64,000 nt of DNA from Triatoma infestans (GCA_011037195.1 JAAEAF010002560.1:1-64000); one strand, 5' to 3'; positions 46,921 to 58,524 are shown, counted from the stretch's first letter. The notes: a model not told the origin generated them from the sequence alone. Program-made: numbers and translations.

Positions 46921-47781
46921 CTTAATTGCTTTATATTTCTTTTTTGTAGCTGTATTTAAATCTTCATGCACTTTATCCAAAAGCCAAAGAAGAAATTCTT
47001 GAGCATCATGCTGATTATTACCGCGAAACTGACTTCCATACTTGTCAACAATCAATTTGAATTTGTTTGAAATTTCTGGATCATACTGACATGACCAAAT
47101 AGATTTTAATAATAGTGCTAGATGTTGAGTCACTTCTCCTTTTGTACCATGTTTTTTTGAATTAATTTTATTCCTTTTAGACAGATCCGCTTTATACTGG
47201 TCAAGAACAAAATATTCGGCTAGAATATCCGTATGGCTTAGACATTGTAGCACAGCATTTATAAAACACGTATTGCCATGGTTGCGGAGTCCTATCACAC
47301 CAGGCACTTTATCACCCGGAAAGTTCCCAGGCCTGACAGGTGGGACTCGCAGGTCAGAAGATGAAAGGGACATAGCATTGGGCCGTCTTCCACCATATAC
47401 ATAACTAGAACAAAGATTTTTATTATTCTGCAAGCCTAAATTTGATACTTTTTGCACTACCTTATTAATAATTTTATTCAAAGTCGGTCTTAGAAAATTT
47501 TTCTTATTTTGTTTGGCCTCTAGGTTATCCATGTCATTGATAATCATAGGATTTTTAAGTGAATCAACATCTTTAGCTCGACTTTTTCTTCTATTCATAC
47601 GTGACCCTGTCAAAGCATTTCGTGTAAAAGAAAATGTACGTTTTAATTTTGATTCTTGTATGCCCACCGTGGGAGCTGAAGCACCTAATTCACTGTTTTT
47701 TAGGCCTGGATGCTTTTCTGAGCCCACTTCGCTGTCTGAAACTGGCATTTTGTCTTGGACATTGGATGTCACCTCCGACAT
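46921..47781 (-). CDS. Ubiquitin-specific protease (USP31/USP43 type), first coding exon, partial gene
   Basis: An 861-nt exon coding 287 residues from MSEVTSNV. It ends in phase 0 at AAG|GTAAGT (intron starts at 46920). Residues 1-150 are basic, serine-rich and probably disordered. The peptidase C19 domain begins near 160: GLRNHGNTCFINAVLQCLSH carries the catalytic Cys at residue 172, and NNQHDAQEFLLWLLDK at 256-270 is the second conserved box. The catalytic His/Asp boxes must lie in later exons at lower coordinates; none were recognised in 44-46.9 kb, so they are missing from view rather than shown to be absent. The long N-terminal extension before the Cys box and the DILAEYFVLDQYKADL segment fit the USP31/USP43 subfamily, which removes ubiquitin from target proteins. 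An in-frame ATG exists upstream at 47904, but the intervening 41 residues look like 5' UTR, so MSEV is preferred. Confidence 0.88.
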
Positions 47782-48000
47782 ATCGCGAACATAATATAAA
47801 CACAACACATTAATATGATTAAGAAAACAGCTTACTAAACAATTACTTCCACAACACCAATCCACACTTCTACACCTTTCAGACTGTAATGGAGGAGTTA
47901 ACACAGATTACAACTATGAATTTCTCAGTGCAGCCAACCTAAACTAAGCTAGCACTGCAAAATACGATAACTATAAACACAATAAGCAAACAAAGTTAGA
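47782..48000 (-). promoter_or_regulatory. Probable 5' UTR and promoter region of the USP gene
   Basis: The first USP exon is preceded by about 200 bp without repeats and then by AT-rich DNA. A CTCCATTACAG acceptor-like site lies just above 47884, so transcription could start upstream and splice here. No clear TATA box was seen. Confidence 0.35.
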
Positions 48001-49050
48001 TTTACTTATAATATTTATCTCATTTAAAATCTATTAATTTCGATTTTATGTAAATATTAAAACTTTTTCTTTCCACAATGAATCGATGTATAAAAAGTCG
48101 ATAGCAACAAGGCAATAAATTCTATTCTCAACAGTTCCAATCATGGCTGCTACTTAATACTAACCAAAGCAAAACCTAATTCTTTTTCTGAATTTAACGT
48201 TTTCATCATATTTTTTGTAAATTTAAAGTTTGCAATTCATAAATAGTTAACTTATTAATAGTTAACTTATTAAAAGTTAGAAATAAGATAGGTAATTATT
48301 TTTAAATATAATGATAAGATCGTTTTTGTGATTATTTTATTTGTTTAGACAGTTTAAAGAATTTAATTAATTCTTTAAACTAATTATTAAATTCAGTAAT
48401 AAAATATTTTCGTATATAAGACTAAAAAAAAAAAAAATTGAACGCTGCCAAAGTGTAAAGGGAACTAAGTTAGCAAGTTAGAATTTTATAACTAATTCTT
48501 TATTCTTACACTATCTCGTACAGATTTCTATGTGATTCATTTTATACTTTCATTGCTTTTAATTTTTCTTATTGTAAAAAACATAAAGGGATAATTGGAA
48601 TTGTTAGACTTAACTCCTATTTAGAGTACATTATAATCAACTCATTCTTACCAAAATCTCCCTAGCACTTCTGTGAGATTCATTCTTGTGGTCTCCAATT
48701 ACCCAAGTAAATTCATATATTTCTCTTCTAGGATATTTTACTTTTTTGAATTTATTATCATTTGATATTGTATTATTTACTTACTCTATCACTATCTTGT
48801 TTACTTTGAATATTTTATTATCCATAACCGAAATCCAACCCATTAGTCCATGTGTCAAAGTAGTGAAAATGTGCAGAAGAATAGTTGAAATTGTTGAATA
48901 CTATGTAATCACAGTTTACATCGCCTATTTTTAATGTTATTTCCTTCCTTAGAAAAAAATGTATACATTGCATTAATGTTAGTATGTAAATGAAACCATT
49001 ATTTAATTTTAAATATACAACACTAGTACGCATCTTAATCTGGGATCCAA
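48000..49050. other. AT-rich intergenic DNA
   Basis: Between the USP promoter side and the orphan exon-like segment. Only short low-complexity ORFs. Confidence 0.35.
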
Positions 49051-49109
49051 GAACCCTAATGCAATTTTTCTGTAGAATAATTTTTGGAAGTCCATGAGCT
49101 TACTTGGGA

Positions 49110-49240
49110 AACCTCATTATTTTCTACATTTGTTCTTTCTTTATATATAACATACATTAAATAGTACAGAGTATCATTAGCCAATCTCTGTGGATCCCAA
49201 TAGAAAGGATGGTTTTTGTGTTTAACAGATTTTTTTTTGG
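49110..49240 (-). other. Orphan exon-like coding segment between the two host genes
   Basis: A minus-strand open segment reading KHKNHPFYWDPQRLANDTLYY, then LMYVIYKERTN and ENNEVSQ, followed by a good donor (CCCAA|GTAAGC). The composition is protein-like and unlike the surrounding AT-rich noise, but no acceptor of quality and no family was recognised. It lies between the last CRAL-TRIO exon and the USP first exon on the same strand. It could be an exon of a third gene or a relic. Confidence 0.35.
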
Positions 49241-49269
49241 CCCCTTTTGCCTTATTTCTGTTCAATGTT

Positions 49270-50190
49270 GCCTCTATATTTCAGCAGTTTTTATTTTATT
49301 ACAAAAAATTAATTTGAATCTAGTAGTAAGGATGTAATCTTTGTCTCTAATGATACATTTTCAAAAATACCTATAAAACAAAAATTTTGTATCTAGCAAA
49401 TGCCAAAATAATTTATTCAATAGAAAGTTTTTGAGATATATGCAATCTTTCTTCGTGATGTCAGAGAATAAGAAATATTCGAATGAGGAAAAAAGGAGAA
49501 TCAAATATTTTTATTACTAAAGAACAATGTCAAATTGTGAAAAAAAGTTTCGAAAAATGCCTGGATGACTGATTTAGTGTTCGTTTTTTTTCCTTAATTT
49601 ATTTTAAAATACCTAAATCATCGTCATGTTTCTTGCAATACTATCTGCATTTCCTAAACAATAGTAAACAAACCCAAATCTTGATGATCTTGGTAATTGG
49701 GCTAGGATTTTTAGTTAATATTATCGTTATGCATCTCTTCTAATAATATGCAAACTAGCAGACGGCATTTATTGAATGTGTAGAAAAGGAAAATCTTTGA
49801 AACAACCAAGAAACTTGAGATAGTTTTTATTTGCTATTAACTTTTTTTTACAGAGTGCTCCACATATGTTTTAGTAAAATTATAAATAGTGATAAAATAG
49901 TTCAATAAAAATTACCAAATCTAATGTATATTTATATTTCACCAATTTCAACTTTATCTAATTGCTTAAGTTTTAAATTTTAAGTACTACATAAATAGGA
50001 TACCTACAATTTTACTTGAAATGTAAAATTAAATAATCATTTTTAAATAAGTTCTACAATAAAAATAAAAATCTCTTATTATATAAATATATCAACAGTA
50101 TCTTCAAAATATTTACAATTTCTTTCGATTTACGATTTCTTTTTTCATTCATTACATACCAATGAAAAAACCTTACATAAATGAACAAAT
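49270..50190. other. AT-rich region 3' of the CRAL-TRIO gene
   Basis: Probably 3' UTR and downstream DNA of the CRAL-TRIO gene on the minus strand. No further exon was seen. Confidence 0.35.
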
Positions 50191-50191
50191 G

Positions 50192-50331
50192 TTAATCAAT
50201 ACTAAGACCTCTCAAAGAAACTTCTTGCAATTCTTCTCTGTTTTTTGAATGTATATTTTTGTCGTTTCGAATTGATTTTTCATCTTCCAAAAAATGAGGA
50301 GTTATTTTTGTCATCCATTCTATACATTTGT
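50192..50331 (-). CDS. CRAL-TRIO gene, last coding exon
   Basis: Residues 250-295 and the TAA stop. It follows a TTTCCAG acceptor. It codes for FLEDEKSIRNDK and the C-terminal SLRGLSID, equivalent to the WFLEDEKLR...GSFRKLTID tail seen in insect homologues. Confidence 0.85.
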
Positions 50332-53300
50332 CTGGAAAATATATAATTCACTGTATATATGAAAATAAATAGAGTACTTTAATAAATGCAATTATGGATA
50401 GTTCGAGTTATCAATAATTCTAACTAATGTGATCTGAAATCCATGGTTTACAAATATAATTACAGGGAGAATTCACAATTACAATTAATACTTTCTTAAA
50501 GAATAAAATAATGGACAATAATTCAACAAAAAAATAATGGACATTAATTCAATTTAGTTTACCATGTAGAGATGTGCAACTGGGAAGTTTCCCTTCAAAA
50601 ATTCTTACGTCAAAGCTTAAAAATTATTTTTAAGTTCATCCATTGGAAGTCGAAATATATGACTAACAGACCCTCCGCAAATGGGTATATCCATCCATTC
50701 AGTTTGAGGAATGTAATTTTAACAAAGTTCAGGCTTTTAAATCCTAGGAATATCTTAATTAAAACAGAAGTAATGCAGAGGTGAGGCCCATCTATGTGAA
50801 TACATGTTACAATGGATTCAAGAAGTTTTTGAGAAGCAGTACACTCTCCAGATCCACAAATATTTCTCCACATATGAGCACATTGCTCAATGATAGATAA
50901 GCCATAATTATGAACCCGCAGATCTCGTCAAATATATTAAGTTAACATCCTGCGGATGGATGAAGGGCATCACCAGGAAAATTATGATAGGAAGCAGTCG
51001 GTCACCGACACTGAGATGAATTAATGATGTGAGCAGCGATGCCAGACTTCTAGCAGCCTTAACTGGTAGATTACAGCCAAGGACCAAGAGGATAGCAAGT
51101 GCAAGAGTACGTCCAGCACACGAAACGGATACACAGTTCTTCTAGAAAACATTGCTGGATTTGGGTTTACAGATTCCAAGGAAGCTGCTAGGAGTATTGA
51201 GGAAGAAATGTGGAATATGACGATAGTGGAAACAAATATAATCAAAACATAAGTGATGAAGTCCTTCTGTGTATAATCACCCACTCCGTCTATTAAAAGC
51301 TAACATTAGATAAACCATATCGCATATTTTCGCAGTGTTCTTTCATACCTTTATATATATACCTTTCGGTAAAGGTACTTATAAAAGATACATTTTCTGC
51401 GCTATTATCATTTCTGTTAATAATAGTAATAAAACATTATAGAAGATATTAAGGAATAAATTTATAATTCGTAGAAAAATTAATAATGAAAACAAAAAAT
51501 GAAAAAAAAATACTTTATATTATAAAGCCGGGCAGTACTTAATTTCTAGTCAGTTCTATTCGTTGGATTTTTTTAAAGATAATTCAGCGATCTCACGAGA
51601 AAAAAGAAATCTTCCTAAAATAAATTAAGTCCGAATAATTAATTGATTCAAATAAAAGTGATAGTTCCCTGTATGATGTTAATAAAACCAAGTTTAATGA
51701 ATTCGTTAGTGTCGCAAAAAAATGAAAAATTCTGTTCAGTAAAGTTGCACTTCTGATGAACCGATTTTCTCCAAACTCGGAATTTCAAGATCATATTTCA
51801 TTGTAATTAATATTATGTGATGTTAGACTAATGTAATAAACAAATAACATTTTAGAGAAAAACTTATAACCCCAACTCTTCCCCAAAACCTCTCTTAAAT
51901 GAGTTTTCAAATAAAAATTGTAGATGTGAAAAGATAAGGTTAAATTAATAATCTAAGCTTAAAGAAAACCATTGGAGCCCTTTTTGAGAAAATCTTGATA
52001 TAGAAAATTTGACATGATTACAATTCCTCTTGGAGCAATAAGAGAAGGTAATAATGGGCATTAAATGCAACTTAATTTACCATGTAGTTCTGCACAACTG
52101 GGAAGTTCTCCTTCAAAATCATTGGGTAGGCAATGTTTTGGTATATATTTCTGAACTTCTTCATATCCTCCGTAGTGGAAATGGAGCTGTGCAACAAAAA
52201 ATAAAAGGGAATGAGATTAATTTTGTGCTAATAATAAATAAAACTTATAATTTATTGTAGAAGACAGCTTTAATTTTAAGAAGAAGTGTGAGAAGCTGAA
52301 TTTTTAGCAGATGCGAAGATATAATACTGTGACGAATTGTCGAATAGTAGAACAGAAGCGCTGATGTATAATAAACAAAACAGAAACTGGAAGCATGTTT
52401 CATTTTATATAAGGCCAGAGAAACAGAGAGCGAGAGAAGGAAACACAACAATGGGAAAATTTTGACGGTAGGACATAAATTAAAAAGCGTGTGGTTCCAA
52501 GGCGTAACGAAAAAACATGCTACCAGCCCTGAAGACTCTAATTCAGGATCAGGAAGGGGGCAAAGTTTAGCCATTGGCTAATGCCGGGGGAAGTTTGCGC
52601 GTCACGTTCATTGTTGCGGCCGGGATGCAGTACCGTGATGTGCCGCGGGGGGAGATTACTACTGTGCCGGGAGTGATCTCTGTCGCGGGAAGCAACCACC
52701 TGGTGCGCTGCTAAATTCTCCTAGCGCCAGCGTTTCCAGAAGTGATGGATGCGTTATGTCAGTTAGAATCAGACACGATTGATGTTGAGCGGCGGAATGA
52801 GGTCACGGTCAGGAAGAGCTTTGAGAAAACGGAAGTATAGGCAGTGCCCAGGGGGTTAGAGGATCGGGATCAAAAATGTCAGACAAGAGGGCATAGAGTC
52901 ATAAATTAAGTATCGCCCCGACATCATTGACGACCGAAAGGAATTCTTTTGCGATGATCCAAGTAAGGTAATGTTTGACTGACTTAATGGCGGCCTCCGA
53001 AATGAGGGTTGGAGGAGGGATGGATCAATCTATGCTCTAGGAGACATACCATTGACGCTCGTCGCGACGAATGGAGCTGTTTGTGGGCACGGACGACGAA
53101 GTTCATCCCGTTGTCCGAAAAACCGCTGTCGGCAACCCGCGGCGAGAACTGCTCCAATAAATGGTATGATTTTAGAGAAAAATTGTGATTTGTTAAAATG
53201 GAGATCCCGTATTCAAAGAAATTCCCTATGTCATAAGGCTTATGGCGAGAAGATGCTCTCCTTCCCTTTTATTCATAACTGGAGACAACATATGATTCAG

Positions 53301-56300
53301 GAGAGAGATATATGGGAGAATAATTGAGGCAATACAGAGGGTAAAAAACAATAAATAGAATATTTTACTTACAAGATTTAGAAGTTCTTTTTTCATGAAA
53401 GGTTTGATCATAAACATTATCTTGTCAATAATTGGAAGGGTATTAACAACGTGTATCGCTTTCAATCGAACAGGAAGACCCTCCTATAATTAAATTATAA
53501 TTACTTAATATTCAATTACAAAATTATATTTAAGAAAAAGTTGAAAAGAAGAAAATAATTTTTCTCAGTTTGATTCGACATTAAACACGATCTCTGCATA
53601 ATAGATGGTTTCACTTTTATTATTTCGCATTTTAACAACTATGTTTCTAATAATTAAAAAAGAAAAAATGCCTTCCTTTTCAGTTACCTGAATATATTCG
53701 AAGAATTTGCGAAGATATCCAATACTAAGTCTGGTCAAATGAGTTAATTTTACTCCCTTCATATTAAAAAGAAACACATATCCTGGTGCAGTACCCTCAG
53801 AATGTAAGCAAATATCAATAGACATGATAAGTAATTTTACTCCATCAACAAATACATATTTGCTTGCTTCATACTGCTGTAGCCCATGAAAAATTATTTG
53901 ATAGCCATTTGGATCTTTTTCTGGAAGACACCCACATTGCCTGTAAAATTAAAATAAAGCTTTATAAATAAAATTTATTCATTATTATTTATTTAAGCTA
54001 TACAGTTATTTTGTCTGGATGATTGAAAATCTGATATATACTGCCGCTCCTAGAAAGGCATATGTAAGCTTTATCATTTCATTTTTAACATTAATTTAAC
54101 AGAGCTTACTGCCAAAATTTCCAAAATAAAAACCATTATATCTAATCAGGTATTTATTAATGTATATGCCTAGCTTTTCATGTTTTCAATGTATGATTTC
54201 CATGCACTGTTGGTGATATTTTTGTTAATTCATAATTATTTTTTGTCCCACGTATCTTTAAAATTATTACAAATTGCAAAATCTGTTTCCTTATCAATTT
54301 GAATGATTTTAGAATTCATTTATGTAATTATAATTAAGAAAACAAAATGTGTAATATATTAATATGGCAAAAGAAAAATCAACAGCTTGACAAATGCTGG
54401 CATTTGAGTATGAATCAGAAACAACCATAATTGTTCAGCAAAACTGAACGTAGCCACCCTGCCTTTGGATTACCCTCCAAAATCTTGCTTATCTATCGTA
54501 TAATTGGGCTTATCTCGATATTGGATTGGACAAATTCCTACCGGTCTCTCGATGTCTGATACTATTGAAACTTCGATGATTGGCTATTGGGTAGTCCGCC
54601 TTGTCTAAGTTGTATTAAACTACCGCTTCTAAAAATTCTGCACTCCTTGCTGAATCTAAAGCCTGGAATTCTAATCAGAAAGAACCCAGCAGATAGTTGT
54701 TGAAAGTTGTGAAAGAGAGTTCAGTGAGAAAAAGACAATGTCAAACCCAACACTCGTCCAATCTTTATCCAGCTCTTTTAGATTGCAAGATATTTAACTT
54801 CGTATTCTTTTCCACAATCTATTTCTCTGTTTTATTAGAGAAATAAATAAATTGATCCTTCAAGTCGCAGTGCAATATTCCCCTACAATAATGTAAAGCT
54901 TTTTTACGGAAGTTAAGAGATCCCTAGTTGTCAGATTTAAGAAAGAGAGTTTCTAATAAATCCTCTATGATATAATATAGCTTTTTTTGCGTCAAACTAA
55001 AGCTTCTTCAACGAAATTTGAAATTTTCAACCATTTTTCAATTGAAATATTAAACGTACATTTTTAAATATACGTACATGTTTAAAAAAAAAAGTGAACA
55101 AGTGAATGTGATTGAAAAAAATGAAATTAAGTGAATGATGATTTATTGTGGTCTTTACAAAAGCTGTGAAGCATTTTTACTGACGAAACAAAGTATCCAA
55201 ATCATTAGTGCTTTAGGCATTACCCGATATATTAAAAAAAAAACTTTACTGTCGTGTAGTGAATCACTTTCATTAAGATATTTTGTAAAATCTTATGGGA
55301 TATGCTCAAAAGCAGATAATTATTAGGTTTTTGTGATGGAACATCTTATGTGGTGAATGGGAGTAGTAAAGTTTTCAATCTGGCTACTCTCATAAACTAT
55401 ACCGATTTTTTTGTTTTTATTTGATATTAAAAAATATAAAGGAAATATGAAATTAATTTTAAATAAAATAAAAGAAATACTAAGCAAGTTTAATAATAAG
55501 AAGGACTAAATAAATATTTACAACACTTGTGATGATTGTTTCAATGGTGATTTTGATACATCTCTATCACAAAAAAATTCTGGAGTACTCATTCGAATTC
55601 TGTAATATACCTCAATGCACGATTTTGTCGCTTCCATATTGTAGTAACAACTGTGATGAAAAAGGATTAATTGTTGCTCTGTAAACAAAAAAAAAATGTA
55701 TAACTTTACTAGCAATGAACACAATCATTTATAACATGCAATATTTCTCAAATTCAATTTTGTGAATTTTTCTTTCAAATAATATGATGAATATTGAAAT
55801 TTGAATTTTAATGACCATCATTCAAATCATTTGATCAACTCCCATTATTCTACAGAATGTTTAATAAAACGCAGTTCAGCCATTTTCAATAATGATAAAT
55901 TGCTTGACAGATAAAAAGGAATTTTTAAGGAGGAATAATATTTACTTCTAAATTGAACCTATCTAATCTAGAAACTCAGGGCCTCCAAAAGGAGGTTCAG
56001 CACTTAGACTTTAGCTGGGCCCATATTGTGTGCACAACCCATAGGGTTTATATTAATTATCAACAAGTTGCAAACAATAGGTTCATAAACCGCATGGTTC
56101 CTTTTAAATTTGGGTAACTGTGTTTTTTTATTAAATATGCAAGTATAACTTTTTATGATTAGCTTCTACCAACATATTGCTCTCACCTGAAATTGGTGGA
56201 AGATGAACTTGTGTTTTTACCCATTCTCTCAAAGCATCAATATCTTCTCTCTTGAGGTCAGGATTTTTTAAATATTCTTGTTCTGGAGTAACACCTTTCA

Positions 56301-56307
56301 CTGACAT
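50192..56307 (-). CDS. CRAL-TRIO lipid-transfer protein (alpha-tocopherol transfer protein-like), six coding exons
   Basis: Complete coding sequence assembled by eye from six minus-strand exons: 56307-56187, 55678-55522, 53940-53688, 53483-53373, 52186-52081 and 50331-50192. All introns have GT/AG ends, the phases agree, and the sum is 888 nt, or 295 residues plus TAA. This is the usual length for insect alpha-TTP/clavesin-like proteins, which carry a hydrophobic ligand (tocopherol, retinoid or phospholipid) in the cytosol. Residues 1-40 form the CRAL-TRIO N-terminal helices (DLKREDIDALREWVKTQ). About 100-235 are the lipid-binding domain, including GYVFLFNMKGVKLTHLTRLS at 146-165 and EGLPVRLKAIHVVNTLP at 178-194. 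The C-terminal tail ends SLRGLSID. The start was chosen at MSVKGVTPEQEY, which matches family N-termini; the exon is open further upstream to its acceptor at 56327, so untranslated exons probably lie above that. The ligand cannot be told from sequence. Intron 5 holds a family A fragment and a broken copy of exon 5; intron 4 holds a GC-rich insertion. Confidence 0.9.
50563..50662 (-). pseudogene. Decayed duplicate of CRAL-TRIO exon 5 inside intron 5
   Basis: A 100-nt minus-strand segment following CTGTTAG and ending CTACATG|GTAAAC, the same donor context and phase as the real exon 5. The last 13 codons read FEGKLPSCTSLHG against FEGELPSCAELHG in exon 5. Upstream, HIFRLPMDELKNNF resembles the LHFH...MDEL form known in paralogues, but it is followed by TAA and the two halves are in different frames. 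The copy is therefore broken. It may be a former mutually exclusive exon or the remnant of a tandem exon duplication. Confidence 0.7.
51660..52055 (-). repeat. Family A fragment in intron 5 of the CRAL-TRIO gene
   Basis: CACTTCTGATGAACCGATTT, TTCATTGTAATTAATATTATG, CTCTTAAATGAGTTTTC and the terminal ATTACAATTCCTCTTG. Oriented like the gene. Confidence 0.6.
52081..52186 (-). CDS. CRAL-TRIO gene, coding exon 5
   Basis: A 106-nt exon, residues 215-249 plus one base. It starts after GCACAG and ends CATG|GTAAAT. It codes for LHFHYGGYEEVQKYIPK, then CLPNDFEGELPSCAELH, which corresponds to the family's LHFH...LPxxYGG region at the end of the lipid-binding domain. A diverged copy lies at 50563-50662. 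Confidence 0.87.
52325..53330 (+). mobile_element. GC-rich insertion in intron 4 of the CRAL-TRIO gene, probably an LTR element relic
   Basis: A TGTGACGAATTG start near 52330 and a TATA-type box TTTTATATAAGGCCAGAG at 52404-52421, followed by 52560-53160, which is far more GC-rich than anything else nearby (GATGTGCCGCGGGGGGAG). Plus-strand frames are broken and no gag or pol motif was recognised. Called a mobile element only because of composition and the promoter-like head. Confidence 0.35.
53373..53483 (-). CDS. CRAL-TRIO gene, coding exon 4
   Basis: A 111-nt phase 0/0 exon, residues 178-214. It codes for EGLPVRLKAIHVVNTLP and then PFMKKELLNL. Acceptor TTATAG, donor CTT|GTAAGT. Confidence 0.88.
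53688..53940 (-). CDS. CRAL-TRIO gene, coding exon 3
   Basis: Residues 93-177, the central part of the lipid-binding domain. It starts after TTTTACAG and ends ATTCAG|GTAACT. It carries DPNGYQIIF and GYVFLFNMKGVKLTHLTRLS, followed by LRKFFEYIQ, which continues directly into exon 4 (EGLPVRLKAIH), as in homologues. Confidence 0.9.
53945..55515. other. Intron 2 of the CRAL-TRIO gene
   Basis: AT-rich, no recognisable repeat or exon. Confidence 0.5.
55522..55678 (-). CDS. CRAL-TRIO gene, coding exon 2
   Basis: Residues 41-92. It follows a TTTACAG acceptor and ends TT|GTAAAT. It contains LFHHSCYYNMEATKS, equivalent to the family's FLxSCYYxxExTK segment. A second AG two bases downstream would break the frame with exon 1, so the first AG was chosen. 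Confidence 0.88.
55975..56035 (+). repeat. Short dispersed repeat (copy 2), in intron 1
   Basis: Similar to 5905-5965 (CAGGGC, TCC, AAAGGA, CACTTAG, GGGCCCA in the same order). Confidence 0.45.
56187..56307 (-). CDS. CRAL-TRIO gene, coding exon 1
   Basis: Codes for residues 1-40 plus one base of codon 41. The exon itself begins at 56327 after a TTTCAG acceptor, so a non-coding exon upstream is implied. The donor is TCAG|GTGAGA. It contains the family's N-terminal helix signature (LREWVKTQVHLP). Confidence 0.85.
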
Positions 56308-56327
56308 ATCTGCTACCGCTCGGTTAG

Positions 56328-57390
56328 CTGAAACAATTTTATTAATTTATTAACTTCTATTTAATAGTTTTAGGGTATTTTATTAAGTCATTTTTTAACA
56401 TTATATCACAGAAAACAAGGATATTAAGGGAAAATTTTAAATTAAGTAATGACAATATGATAAAACATATTTCGCCAAGTTTATTATTTGAATGTACAAT
56501 TCTCTTTTTTAATTTAAGGTGAACTTTCATCGAGCTAAAGGGCTCATTCAGCCCTCATATGAAGCAATTACCTTATTTCAGTTAGAATGTCAAGATAATG
56601 ATATGGCTTCCATATTCTTTTGCAACATTCAAATAATAAATTTAAAGAATAAATAGATTACTTCAAATCTGACAAATCAACATTTTGTACAAAATTATAC
56701 TTTTTAAATCTTCCATGGTATCCAGTGAGGTCGAAAAATAGCAGCCTGTATTAAATAATTACTGTTACTTATTGCCTTGTTTTTGGTATCCGATTATAAA
56801 ACTTACCCAAGTGATCTAAAGGTTTCAACCATTTGGTGTCTATAATATGAATTAGGGAAATGAAATATCTTTCAAGGGGCAAGATCCTATATATATTTAT
56901 ATACTTATTTATATATAAAAATGTATTATTAACGTGAAGAACATTTAAAAAAAAAAAAAAAATCAATAAAGCTTTTTTATAGAAAACGAATAAAATCCAT
57001 TCATTCTATTCCAGTTGACCGAATTGGTTAGAAACATGCATGTTAAATTGCTTTAAAAAAACCTAAACATATCAACTTTGAACTTCTGAGTTCAATTTTC
57101 AAATATGCTATTAACTTTCAGACGATTTTTTTTTTAAATATAATTTTCGAAGTCAGGGTGCCGTAAAGCTGTCATTCCGCAACATGGACTTGGAATCGGT
57201 TGTGTGCAAAGCATAAAGGCAGCCGATTGCAAAAATTATCTGCCTGAAAAAAAAAGCAATTCATTGAATTTAAGCCGATTTTTTTTTTATATAACTTTCG
57301 ATTTTTTTCCCATAAATTTGATAAACTGGGAATTAGTAGAATTGATTTATAATCACATAAACTTTCTGTGATAAAGTTAATTAGATGTAA
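56328..57390. other. Region upstream of the first coding CRAL-TRIO exon
   Basis: The TTTCAG acceptor at 56328 implies an untranslated exon further up; it was not identified. AT-rich with poly-A runs. Confidence 0.35.
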
Positions 57391-57600
57391 GGCGAGATTA
57401 GCTCAGTAGTAATGTACTGGACTAGGAATGCGGAGGTCCAACACTGCTGCCCTTAGATTTTCTCATCGTATCAGCCGTTACAGCTCACCGTCTGGAGATG
57501 GCAGTGTTGTCTGTAACGAACACTGCCTGGAGGCTGGCAGTGTTACTAAGAAGATTCCGAACTTTTGGGGTAGCTGTATGGACTCAGAGAGGATTTTGAT
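57391..57600 (+). repeat. tRNA-derived SINE, family S1 (copy 4)
   Basis: GATTAGCTCAGTAGTAATGT (A-box-like), CTGGACTAGGAATGCGGAGG (B-box region degraded), then ACAGCTCACCGTCTGGAG and AACACTGCCTGGAGGCTGG. The body matches copies at 4.3, 11.9 and 15.2 kb in reverse. Not a functional tRNA gene. Confidence 0.7.
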
Positions 57601-57749
57601 AGCATATGGCTTTCCCTTCTCAGAGACAGCAGCATGTAAGACAAGTATATCACTATTTAGGGCGGTTTTAGGAAGACTAATACATCAAGGAGTCAAAAGT
57701 TATCCAGATATTAAACATATCTCAGATGCTGAACGATATCCTTTTTTGT

Positions 57750-58520
57750 AATAAATGATTCAATACAAGTTCTTTATTGATTAGTTTGCTGAAATTAAAG
57801 CTAAATTTCTTCTGATTTTAGATTTGCCTACTGACATTACTAGTGACTTTGCTTTCCTATATTACTTAATCTTTTTTTATGCTTTATGTTTTCATTTCTA
57901 TCATTAAGAGCAATTTTTGTAACTCTTATGTTTACTTTGTTTAATTTGTTTTCTTTATATATGTTATCTCTATAAAAATATAGTTCAAAATATATAGTGA
58001 AAATTCATGAAGTTTCTAATTCATAATATAATTCAATAATTTTTATTCTAGTACTAACTGTAGTTACCATTCTTGAAAAGTAGGTGTTTCTATTATTGGT
58101 TATATGGAAAAATAATGAAGAGGGTCCATCCAGAAGTGGAGTATTATTATTACAGAAGAAGAAATAAATTCAGTGTTTGGCTTTCCACATAATCAGGCTA
58201 TTTGTTGTAATAAAAACTCACAATAATAATGAATTCGTCTTAAATATTACTAAACCTTAAGTATATATATAATAATTAATTAATTTGAAATCCATATGAT
58301 TTGAAATTTAAATATTGTTTTGTTTTTAAACTACGTATTTCATAAATATTGACCTTAAATAATATTGTACTAAACTTATACCCGTCCACATATGTATGTA
58401 TGTACTAAGATTAGCCTTTTTTTTCAGCAAACTTACAATTAAAGTAACAAATCACTAGGAATAATCATTTCAAACAAAGAAAATGTAGAGTACTCGCAAT
58501 TTTAGATGCTGAGATACATT
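57750..58520. other. AT-rich DNA, nothing recognised
   Basis: No ORF or repeat family identified. Confidence 0.35.
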
Positions 58521-58524
58521 GAAA

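Noticed and set aside
47513..47794. 93-residue plus-strand ORF
   Set aside because: It is the antisense shadow of the USP first exon.
47782..47904. 41-residue N-terminal extension of the USP from an upstream in-frame ATG
   Set aside because: The extension is Cys-rich and not protein-like, and MSEV has the better start with an acidic/serine-rich N-terminus. It probably lies in the 5' UTR.
50610..50873. 87-residue minus-strand ORF next to the CRAL-TRIO gene
   Set aside because: It overlaps the decayed exon copy in the wrong frame and has no similarity to the family in that frame.
53052..53327. 91-residue plus-strand ORF in the GC-rich island
   Set aside because: Arg/Ser-rich composition follows from GC-rich DNA. 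No domain is recognised and it is antisense within an intron.
57391..57470. Possible functional tRNA gene
   Set aside because: The A box is tRNA-like but the B box is degraded, no cloverleaf can be closed, and the same sequence recurs as a dispersed SINE.
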